Notes under the pieces: generated by a model
Databases searched by the model: none
What the model was told of the DNA's origin: nothing
What the model saw: only the letters and a program-made list of their open reading frames with translations
Assembly: GCA_030278955.1 (NCBI GenBank)
Contig: JAOANR010000011.1
Span: 33,546,403-33,610,402 of the forward strand
Direction of reading: 5' to 3'
Length of the DNA stretch: 64,000 bases
Origin: Hygrophila difformis
Taxonomy: Eukaryota > Streptophyta > Magnoliopsida > Lamiales > Acanthaceae
Position numbers and translations under genes: made by a program
In this document: positions 55,857 to 64,000 of the stretch, piece after piece
How positions within the stretch are numbered: the first letter of the stretch is position 1
How the letters are laid out: each line of letters begins with the position of its first letter

Positions 55857-56201
55857 AAAAAAAAATCCATTTAGTTCCATAAGTTTTTTCAATTTCCAAA
55901 ACCATCCCACAAATATCGAATTAGACGAATCCATCCCATAACTACCGTAATCATCGTCGAACCCGTCTATGAATCCAGTTTTTCATTAATCATTGCCGAA
56001 CCCATTCTATAACTACCCTAATGGAGGGATGGGTTCGGCGATGATTATGGTAATTGTGGGACGGGTGATTAGCGAAAAAACCGGGTTCATGGATGGGTTC
56101 GGCGATGATTATGATGTTGTGAGACGGATTCGTCTAATTCGATATTTGTGGGACTGTTTTGGAATTTTGTTAAAATTATGGGATGATATAGGTTTTTTTC
56201 C
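55857..56201. mobile_element. Foldback MITE (Mutator-like TSD)
   Basis: The two halves are long inverted repeats, for example 'caaatatcgaattagacgaa' in the left arm and 'ttcgtctaattcgatatttg' in the right. An 11-bp direct repeat, gtaagtgggtg, flanks it (55846-55856, 56202-56212), close to the 9-11 bp of Mutator-type elements. 'gggttcggcgatgattatg' is also repeated within the right half. Confidence 0.85.
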
Positions 56202-56550
56202 GTAAGTGGGTGGTTCTTTAATTATCTTTTATGCCCAACATTAGAAATTGGATTTTCCCTTATCTTACTTCTTTATAAATTTGAATTGAATAAAATAATT
56301 TCAATACTGCAATGCATATTTGGTTTCTAATTTGCACCCAATAAATCTATATAATGGAGCTGAGCTTTTCATTGCAGGATCAAATTTGCGTGAAAACAGA
56401 GATGCCAATTTTGGAATAATTACCATCCTACAGAAAGGGCTACCAGAATTATAATTCAATCAATATTTACAGCCTCTGAGGATTACATTTATCAAATGAA
56501 CCTCAGTACCATCATGGAATTGGATTCCAATACAACTTGATTAGTTGATT

Positions 56551-57280
56551 TGTAATACCCTGGATAATTGCTTAAATGGAGTGAAATAAGCTACTCATAC
56601 CAACAAGGTATCTTTCTTTCTTGGTAACCATTCTATAAGAACTCCAAAGTTAAGCGTGCTTGCCTTGGGGTAATTCTAGGATGGGTGACCTCTTGGGAAG
56701 TCTTCCAGGGTGTGCGTGAGTGAGGCCAAAGCACACTGGAAAGAGCTCACGTTGGTTTGTGGGATCAGCCTTCACGTCCAAGCCGGCAAAATCTAGAGTA
56801 ACACCCTGTCTTTCCGCTGCATGAAAAATGGGGGTGTTACAGATGGTATCAGAGCCAGACGCGACCACGTGCTGTGGTATTTAGGCGCGTAGCAGGGTGA
56901 AAGATCCACGGGATATGGATGGTTGAGGCATTCACGAGATATGGATAGCCGAACGCAATGAGGACGTTGCGATCTTAAGGGGGGAGGAATGTAATACCCT
57001 GGAGAATGGCTTAAATGGAGTGAAATAAGCTACTCATACCAACAAGGTACCTTTCTTTCTTGGTAACCATTCTATAAGAACTCCAAAGTTAAACGTACTT
57101 GCCTTGAGGTAATTCTAGGATGTGTAACCTCCTGGGAAGACTCCCAGGGTGTGCATGAGTGAGGCCAAAGCGCACTGGAAAGAGCTCATATTGGTTTGTG
57201 GGGTCAGCCTTCACGTCCAAGCCTGCAACATCTAGAGTAACACCCTGTCTTTCCGCTGCGCGAAAAATGGGGGTGTTACA
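56551..57280 (+). mobile_element. Cassandra TRIM retrotransposon, complete
   Basis: Two 291-bp LTRs (56551-56841, 56990-57280), both TGTAATACCCTGG...GGGGTGTTACA, flank a 148-bp interior with an iMet primer site (tggtatcagagcc, 56844-56856) and a purine tract (aaggggggaggaa, 56977-56989). The flanks tgatt/tgatc match at 4 of 5 bases. Each LTR carries a 5S rRNA-like segment, the hallmark of Cassandra. It has no genes and depends on other elements' enzymes. Confidence 0.95.
56592..56716 (+). promoter_or_regulatory. 5S rRNA-derived segment with Pol III internal promoter (left LTR)
   Basis: The 5S A box aagttaagcgtgctt (56648-56662) and C box aggatgggtgacctcttggg (56678-56697) are nearly as in plant 5S rRNA. 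The right LTR copy at 57031-57155 is more mutated (aagttaaacgtactt, aggatgtgtaacctcctggg). It is not a functional 5S gene: the ends and the stem do not match. Confidence 0.92.
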
Positions 57281-58636
57281 TGATCACATATCATATTTCT
57301 TCATTCTTACATTTTACTTCTCTCTTTAATTTCCAATGCTATTTTCTATTTATCTGTAACAACTACTGAACTACTTCCATTTTCTTTAATAGTATCAACA
57401 CTTGTTATCAATTTAAGAATCTTCATACTACCTTATAGTTCACGATATTGAATATCCTTAAGAACAAAGTAATAACCAGTTAAGGTATTTCAAGATTGAC
57501 AACTTTGAACAAATATTGAGTTGCCCATCTTTAACATGCCCAACACACATCATTTTACCCATAAAACAACTAAACCACTAAAAGAATATTGGCCACGATC
57601 TTTCCTACTTTCAAATATTTTGTTCTTAAACTCAGTCCAAGGCAATAACAAAGTCTAACACAAATACAATAAATAAGAAAAAGGTCAAGAAACCAGACCA
57701 ACCTGTTTGCACTTTATTTAGAGAAATTCTACTCAAAATTTTACATTTGCGGGTTTGAATAAGTTTCACATGTGAGAGTCACATGCGGCTTTCAGGCCGA
57801 AATAAATATTTTCAAATAAAACATACTAAATTACCTTTTGAATGCATTCAATTTCGTGGGGAGGGAGACTAAACTCATTCATGTTTTAAATGTAATTGGA
57901 TAAAAGTAATTAGATATCAACATCTCTTACTTAGGAAATCATAAAAGTGCAAACAAATGACCCAATAGAAATCATATATCAATGAATTACAACACTACTT
58001 ATATTTGCAACACAGGTTTAGGGTGAGCATCAAGCAACACTGGTGAGCATCAAGCAACACTGGTCGGTGGAATAGGAAGATGATCCAACTATGGAAGGAC
58101 ATACGACATCAAGCGAATTTGATTTTATTTCGAATGAAGTTGCAATTAGATGAACAACAAAAAATTAGAAACATATACATCATGAAAATGCATGAGAACA
58201 ATACGATAAGCATAGTTAATTAGAGATGAGGTGTAGAGAATTAATCAGCGCTGAGATGTATCTTGATTATTACTCAGCGCCTATGTATTTCTTTTTTTAA
58301 GAGTCGTTGATCTAAAAATGAGCATATAATGAGTGATTAACTCTTTAAAATTAAGAAAGATGAATTAAAATTAATAAGGACAACAGAGTCTGTACATGCC
58401 AAAAATTATTGAGGATTATTATTTAGATTGTTTAAATTTTTTAGATTTAATTATTAAATATATCTATTCTCTAAAATAATTATTTGAATAATTTTTTTCT
58501 TTATATTATGTAGTTTATTAATATTATTTACTAGAAATTAGGATTAAAATTTGATAAAAATATTTGATAAAAATTTTCTATAGCAGATTACTTTTTTTTT
58601 TAAAAAAAATATACATTTTGATAGATTTTCTTTTTT
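57281..58636. other. Helitron H4 interior, no gene
   Basis: AT-rich. A tandem phrase 'gtgagcatcaagcaacactg' (58023, 58042) and 'aatcagcgctga' repeats (58240 region, echoed at 59888-59930) are present. I see no coding motif. Confidence 0.5.
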
Positions 58637-58802
58637 TGAATGGGGACTTACCCTAGTGGTCATTTTCACCGACTTCCAACCTATGGGTTAGGAGTTCGAT
58701 TCCCCATCCGGCCTTATTCTTTTCCTTTATCCCTTTGTAATTTGTGTGGTACGGGCTTCCGCCATCCTTTCCTAGCGTGTATAGACTGTTCAGCAAAAAA
58801 AA
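58637..58802 (+). mobile_element. SINE
   Basis: The head 'ggggacttaccctagtggtc' and the B-box-like 'gagttcgattcccc' are followed by 'taatttgtgtggtacggg' and a short A tail (about 58795). A related piece is at about 15840-15965. No duplication could be fixed. Confidence 0.6.
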
Positions 58803-59154
58803 CTATAATATTATTTTTGTTGGAATATATAATATTATGCTTTTTTTTATTTATTATGTTATGTTATGGATATAATACTTAAGAGAATTATATTATTTTA
58901 TATATTTTTTGTTTGAATATAATATTACGCTATATTTTGTGTTTACATGCATTATGCTACTTTTTCTTTTTATAATAATATTGATGTATATTGAGTAATA
59001 AGTGAAATGAAAACTTTAAATAATTTTTTGGTTAAATTTTACTATAATTGATTAAAAATTTTGATTTAACTATTAAATATAAATGGTCAAAAAAAATTTT
59101 GATTAATTATTATTTTTATATTATGTGGTTTATTAAAATTATTTTCTTATGACC

Positions 59155-59415
59155 AACAGTAATAGACTTGAGTGGATCGGAGATCTAGTTGCTTAAGTAA
59201 GATTTCAGGTTAAAGCTTTGTGTATGCAAAAACTGCTTTAGTAGATGCGCCTTAATTGTCTGTGTGGCTTGGGGATACCCGGTTTCTCCAAGAATTATTT
59301 TATTATAAGTAAGATTTCGGGTTAAAGCTTTGTGTATGCAAAAAACTGCTTTAGGAGATGCGCCCTTAATTGTCCGTGTGACTTGGGATACCAGGTTTCT
59401 ACAAGAATTATTTTT
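59155..59415 (+). mobile_element. SINE with a duplicated 3' half
   Basis: The head 'gaccaacagtaatagacttg' matches 3358; the body 'aaagctttgtgtatgcaaaa' to 'ggtttctccaagaattattt' occurs twice in tandem (about 59193-59303 and 59310-59412). Related pieces are at 16600 (inverted) and 3360. Confidence 0.65.
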
Positions 59416-60065
59416 ATTATGATAAGAATTAAATTCAAAATGAAACCTAATACCAAAAATTAGAATTAAAATTTGATTAAAATTTTTTATAGCGGAATAA
59501 TTTATTTTAAATATATATTTCGATAATTAACTAAAGTATGGTTAGAATTAATTAAATTTTTTATTTATTATATTGATTTAGATGAATACTTATTATTACT
59601 TTAGTCTTTCTCTAGCCTGTATAGGTGTGCATAGAAAAAAAATACTTTAGACACAAATTTCAATACAACTAATATAATATTGAATATATATATATATTTC
59701 ATTAAAAAATTTATAATATACGGGTTTAATTAAATATTTATTAACCATAAAATATATTATAATTTGTTTAAAATTTATATCTTTTGAAAATATATAGAAA
59801 GACTTTTTTTAAAGTATTGTTTATTAATATATTATAGATTTATAATCTAAATATAGTATTAAAAGTTGATGATATGGCAAGTATAATTAATCAGTGCTGA
59901 CGTGTATCATGTATGATTAATCAGCGCTGACGTGGATTAATTATAGCCATTGATTAAAAAATTATGGTATAATTACTGATAAAACCCTAAAGATTAAAAA
60001 GATTTAGTTATATTGAGTAAGGACAATACAGTCTGCACAAGCCAGTATTCAGATTTTTTATATAG
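59416..60065. other. Helitron H4 5' part, AT-rich
   Basis: Two copies of 'attaatcag(t/c)gctgacgtg' (about 59889 and 59918) stand out. I see no gene. Confidence 0.45.
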
Positions 60066-60655
60066 ATAGACTAGTAGGATTTATTATATTATTTATTATT
60101 TATTTTTATATGCGCACTAAATAGAGGTTAATTCTACCAAATACAAGTTTGAATGGTTATGAATTTTTAGCTGATTAACTCTTAAACCAAACATGTCATA
60201 AAATTTGTGAAACAAATATTATTTCCACCATATGTTACACGCAATTAGAAAATGAGGTCAAAAGTGGACGATGACTTGGGACTAATACATGCTTCCTTTG
60301 GTTGGCTAAAATCAATCATCACTATACATATCATCATAGGATTAATAATAGATGAATAAATAAAAGAGTAAAACAAATACTATTACTATAATGGATCTCG
60401 TATTTCATTTAATTTATTGTTTACCAAAAATTAAACGACACGTATCATAACAAAATTAAACAATTCCACATAAAGGACTGTTCATAATCCTTTTATTTCC
60501 AACAGATCAGACGACCTGCTGAATAAAATTCAAAAGTGAGACCTTGACTTTGATCTTCCAAAAATGATGCTAATAAATTCCATCCCCTTAATAACTTTAC
60601 CCAACTTATTCATCAATTGAATGTCTTTCATTCAAAGTTGTTACAATAATAACAT

Positions 60656-60952
60656 ATGAAAAATTTTCTATACCGCCTGCAGTTTCTTTGGTTGGTGGCC
60701 ACGGCCATGGTGTCGTCCTCGACGATGGTCAGCGTGGCAGCAGGCGTTAACTGCAGCTCCCTAGAGCTAACAGTATGTGTGCCAGCTTTTACGGGGAAGG
60801 AGCAAGCCACGGAGGCGTGTTGCAACCGGTTGATGGAACACCGGCCGTGCTTATGTGGATATCAGAGGGATCCTAACCTCCGGCAGTATTTCCATGCACC
60901 CGCCGCCAGGAAGGTTGCTATCGCCTGTGGAACGGGCAATCCGAACTGCTAG
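60656..60952 (+). CDS. Type-2 non-specific lipid-transfer protein, LTP-B2
   Basis: A single-exon, 98-residue secreted protein, identical to LTP-B1 except for Gly in place of Ser just before the mature start (VAAGVNC). The signal peptide and the C-x7-C-x13-CC-x8-CLC-x23-C-x6-C pattern are intact. Of five nucleotide differences from LTP-B1 in 297, four are silent. The proximal promoter lacks the hAT insertion found 370 bp upstream of LTP-B1, and no Helitron lies behind it, so its regulation may differ from LTP-B1 although the proteins are nearly the same. Confidence 0.95.
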   Translation: MKNFLYRLQFLWLVATAMVSSSTMVSVAAGVNCSSLELTVCVPAFTGKEQATEACCNRLMEHRPCLCGYQRDPNLRQYFHAPAARKVAIACGTGNPNC

Positions 60953-61057
60953 ACCATGTTTATATATGTGGTATGTGTCCCGATATAAGTTCATAAGCGA
61001 TATGAATAAAAATGAATCCAGAGGAATATATATGTAGATGATCGAGTTAATCGATAT

Positions 61058-61981
61058 TATGTATTGATGTCATAATGGTTGATTTGTATTCTAAAGAGTA
61101 AAATAAGAGGTGTGTTTTGAAAGAGAGGTTCATGTGGTTGATAGTTGATCATGGCCACGTTTCAGAGAAACCCTAGCGTTTAGCTTTCAAAATAGGAGTA
61201 TATCATATAGCTTAAAATCTTAAGGATCACCTCCCCAACCCCAACGTTTAGCTTTTTAAATTTTAAATTTTTAACTTTTATTTTTAGCTCTATGACCAAA
61301 CACAATTATTAAAAACTATCTCAATTTAAAATTATTTTTACTACTGATTCCAAACTCGAAACTCTACTTATTTCTCAAACAGAGCCTCGTAATCTTTAGA
61401 GCCTCGTAATCTTTTGGTACCAATGGTGTGGTTGGGAAATTAATAGCGTTTGATTTGAAAGAGGGGTGGTGAAAATTGAAATCCTGCCTAAGATTGGGGT
61501 CTCTCTGCATGGTACCCACATAGGCAGGTTCCGTTCTGTTAGAGAAGCCACACAGATTACCAGCCATAGTTGTTAAGATCCCGATCCTGATCTTAGGATA
61601 CGATTTTACGATCACACATCTCTAAAATGATCCCGATCCTTGTAGAATCTTAAAATTAGTAACATCTGGATAAGATCCCGATCCTGATCGTAGAATATTA
61701 CGACCTTATGGTCATACTCTCTTAAATTACGCTTCTACGATTACGACCATACCATCTTAAACGCATAAAATTTTTGTAGGATTCTATAATTTGATATAAA
61801 AATAACATTTTTTTTATTTCAAACTTAAGAACTTGTACTTCTTATGTATGATGTGTAAAAAAAAACATAATATGCATGTATATGGAAATATTTTTTTTTT
61901 AAGTGTAATGTTATTGCACTGTATTGTATTAATTAACTTGCAAGATTTATAAACACGCGAAATAATCTTTTAGTTGGTAGT
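61058..61981. other. Spacer beyond the duplication
   Basis: No gene is seen. At about 61570-61770 the words 'gatcccgatcctgatc' and 'tacgattacgaccata' recur in degenerate form, which looks like the subterminal region of an unclassified DNA transposon. Confidence 0.45.
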
Positions 61982-62566
61982 TGTTAACCCAATAAAATAA
62001 ATGTTGAGGCCCATCACTTTCCGACCCAAATTGCTAAATTGCCCGGCCCAGTCCGTAAAGATATATCCGGTAGAAGGGACTGAGGAAGAGGAACCCTAAA
62101 CCCAAGTCAGTAGGGTGAGACACCTTGCAAGGAAAGAAGAACGTGGTGAGAGGCACCATGCAAGAAAGGCATCATCATGGGGTGTCATCAAAGGAAACAC
62201 ATCAGGACGAGACACACCAAAAGGAAACAGATCAGGACGAGGCACCACCAAAAGGAAACAAATCAGGACGATGCACCACTAAAGGAAGAAAATCATGGTG
62301 GAGCGTTCATGGGCCTGAGGGAACCCTAGGTTCCCAACCCCTATATAAGTTTAATGTGGCACCACATGCAAGGACACCTTCAACACTCTCAAGAGAGCCG
62401 CATTTACTTATCTTAAATTCCTGCAATTTTTACTGCTTTCTGTTATTCAATTCCTTTATTGCTTTCTTTCAATTCCTGTATTCGTTTTTTTATATTTTTC
62501 CTATAATCTTCCCCAAATTCATCAATAAAAGATAGATTCTGTTCTCCCAAATTTTTACTGTTAACA
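61982..62566 (+). repeat. 5' LTR of the gypsy element
   Basis: 585 bp. It contains three and a half 30-bp repeats with 'aaggaaaca(c/g)atcaggacga' (62191-62298), a TATA box tatataag (62342-62349) about 45 bases after them, and aataaa-like signals at about 62523. Confidence 0.75.
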
Positions 62567-62620
62567 AATTGGTACGCCCAGTGGGACCCGATTCAAGACC
62601 ATATCCGCTTCAAGTAGTGC

Positions 62621-64000
62621 ATGCGTCTTAGATCCGGAAAAGTTATTGTTGATCTGACACAGAAGTTTGAAGATATGTCCCTACAAGATCAGACGATCAA
62701 GCGAACATCGGAAGAGGATGCCGTTGAAATGGCGAACAACACTCAACCGCAACAGGGGATAATGCTGATCCCTTCTCTGTCTCAACAAATGCGGCTATCG
62801 ATGACTGAATCGATGGTCGAATTCATGCCTTTACTCACAAGACACTTAATGGATGTTTTGCGGCCTCCATGGCTGACCAAACTGACCGAATATGCGGTTC
62901 CTTGCGCGATGGAGGCGTCCCTGCAAGCAGCACTACTATGCTGCCAAGCACTCCACACCCGAGACCGTTAGGAGGCCAACAACGGATTTGGGGAAACACA
63001 CCTGGCCAGCCATCACTCCAGGAATCAGGAAGCGTGGCCAGTATGTTCCCACACTCGTACCAGACTACTTATGCCTTTGCTCCTGTGGCTCCCAACATGC
63101 CGAATTTGGGTTACGCGGCACCTCCCGTGCCGGTTTATGCTCCATCAAGCCCTTTGATGGCAACCAGCACTACACCAGGCTGCATGGCAGCCGGATCTAG
63201 CATGGCGCCACGACAGGCGGCACCTCATGTACCAAACATCCCAACCACACCTTATGTGGAAACGTCTCTAAACCTTGGATGGATACCACCAACCCTAGGG
63301 GGGCAGGCGCCACAGCCTTGCGGTGGCAGCGGCACCCATGGCCCCCAGCCGCCATTCATGCTTTAGCCACCATTGGAGGACAGACACCACAACCATGTGG
63401 AGTGCCCGCGGCACCTGGTGCTCAGGCCGCCATTCCTCCTCATGCCGCCATGCCTCCTACGCAGGCACCAGTAATCTCACCGGAGTTGCTCGCATATATG
63501 ATGCAGCAGCACTTTCGGATTCAGCTTAAGCCGATGAAGCGGCCCACGTACCGGAAGCCGTATCCTGACTAGGTAGACACCATGCAACCCTATCCTACAG
63601 TGGAGCATGTTGGAAGGTTCACTGCTCAGTGCGGGGAAGCAGCAACCAATGATTGGCTGAAACTAAGACTTTTCAGCTTATCCCTCACCGGACCTGCCTT
63701 CGCATGGTTTGCCTCCTTGCGGCCTAACTCGATTCATAACTGGACTGACCTCGAACGTGCATTCCATGATAGGTTCTACACTCCACTATCACATGTAAGC
63801 CTTGCAGACCTTACTAATGCCAAACAGTATGCCGATGAGGCGGCAAGTACTTTTATTAGTAGATTACAACGGCTGAAAGGCCGATGTTCCATAGCAATCT
63901 CGGAAAGGGAAATAGCCAATATTGCAGTGGCTAATATGCTGCCGAGACTAAAGGAACATTTAATTGTGCAGGATGCAACTGACCTTGCCCAGCTGGCCGA
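62621..64000 (+). pseudogene. Gypsy GAG, interrupted
   Basis: It starts MRLRSGKVIVDLTQKFEDMS at 62621. A frameshift lies near 62869-62970, leading into a Pro/Ala-rich linker with repeated GGQ(A/T)PQPCG units (to 63366), and another near 63300-63366. An in-frame TAG is at 63570. After it comes a clear retrotransposon GAG domain: PYPTVEHVGRFTAQCGEAAT, WLKLRLFSLSLTGPAFAWF and DLERAFHDRFYTPLSHV, still open at 64000. The GAG forms the particle that packages element RNA; this copy cannot make it in one piece. Confidence 0.82.

Larger units (their letters stand above)
54473..60066 (-). mobile_element. Helitron H4, older, with a PPR fragment
   Basis: The 3' end on the minus strand has 'gtgcgcaatgcgcc' hairpin arms, a spacer and CTAG (54473-54476) before T. 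The 5' end reads TCTATATAAAAAATCTGAAT at 60066, preceded by A. The 3' end is shared with module 1 (16496), so this insertion is older than the duplication. It holds a PPR fragment, a foldback MITE, Cassandra and SINEs. The 5' end is inferred. Confidence 0.6.
29845..61057 (+). repeat. Tandem segmental duplication, module 2
   Basis: Second copy of the module at 1925-29845 (anchors are listed there). It ends just after 'agatgatcgagttaatcgat' at about 61034-61057, which matches 29717-29745 after LTP-B1. All insertions in it except the Helitron H4 end are absent at the matching positions I could align in module 1. Confidence 0.85.
61982..64000 (+). mobile_element. Ty3/gypsy-type LTR retrotransposon, 5' part
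   Basis: The 5' LTR (61982-62566) starts TGTTAACCCAATA and ends ACTGTTAACA, and is followed by a likely primer site (ttggtacgcccagtggg, 62569) and a GAG region. The element continues past the window, so the second LTR and TSD cannot be checked. The GAG type suggests gypsy; POL order, needed to prove it, is outside. Confidence 0.78.

Noticed and set aside
56650..56868. Minus-strand 72-residue open frame
   Set aside because: It is antisense to the 5S-like part of Cassandra.
56592..57155. Two 5S rRNA genes
   Set aside because: They lie in the LTRs of a Cassandra TRIM, match mainly in the internal promoter, and their ends do not pair as in 5S rRNA.
62892..63200. Alternative 102-residue frame in the gypsy GAG region
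   Set aside because: The other frames read the GAG linker and domain; this one is a shadow.

Overview
The window is nuclear DNA of a flowering plant, most likely a eudicot. It has intron-bearing host genes with GT..AG junctions, type-2 non-specific lipid-transfer proteins, a Cassandra TRIM carrying a 5S rRNA-like segment, Tourist and Stowaway MITEs, CACTA, hAT and Mutator-type elements, Ty1/copia and Ty3/gypsy elements, and several gene-capturing Helitrons. I could not name the species. Intact host genes are few: the 3' end of an ELP5-like Elongator subunit gene (1-1194) and four small nsLTP2 genes (14.6, 26.7, 41.3 and 60.7 kb). Nearly everything else is transposon.

The main structure is a tandem segmental duplication. 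Module 1 (about 1.93-29.85 kb) and module 2 (about 29.85-61.06 kb) share the same backbone in the same order: a start motif, LTP-A on the minus strand, a spacer with a Helitron 3' end, then LTP-B on the plus strand. Each module was then filled with different transposons, so one module often shows the unoccupied site of an insertion in the other. This lets most element ends be fixed to the base with target-site duplications (TSDs).

Module 1 holds a Tourist MITE; a 5.9-kb Mutator-like element with a 9-bp TSD that contains a hAT element and a 2.5-kb solo LTR; a 5.7-kb minus-strand Helitron carrying TOP2, FKBP62/ROF1 and SART3-like exons; LTP-A1; AT-rich spacer with a second Helitron candidate, an Ac-like hAT and a deleted LTR element with a 73-bp minisatellite; a hAT insertion holding four Tourist-like MITEs, one inside another; LTP-B1; and a Helitron carrying HIRA and DA1/LIM exons.

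Module 2 holds a Stowaway; a hAT-like element split by a CACTA element (itself carrying gene-like exons) and by a young but defective Ty1/copia element; LTP-A2; another Stowaway; a 5.7-kb L1-type LINE; a Helitron carrying lipase exons, itself hit by a hAT and a truncated LINE; an older minus-strand Helitron carrying a PPR fragment, a foldback MITE, Cassandra and SINEs; and LTP-B2. A Ty3/gypsy element begins at 61.98 kb and runs off the end of the window.

In all four Helitrons with recognisable captures, the captured exons lie in the same orientation as the Helitron, and three of them have a GC/CT-rich, first-exon-like leader near the 5' end. The LTP-B copies differ at only 5 of 297 coding bases, while the LTP-A copies differ at about 18% of residues. 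That contrast suggests gene conversion at LTP-B. All calls are by eye; no database search was run.
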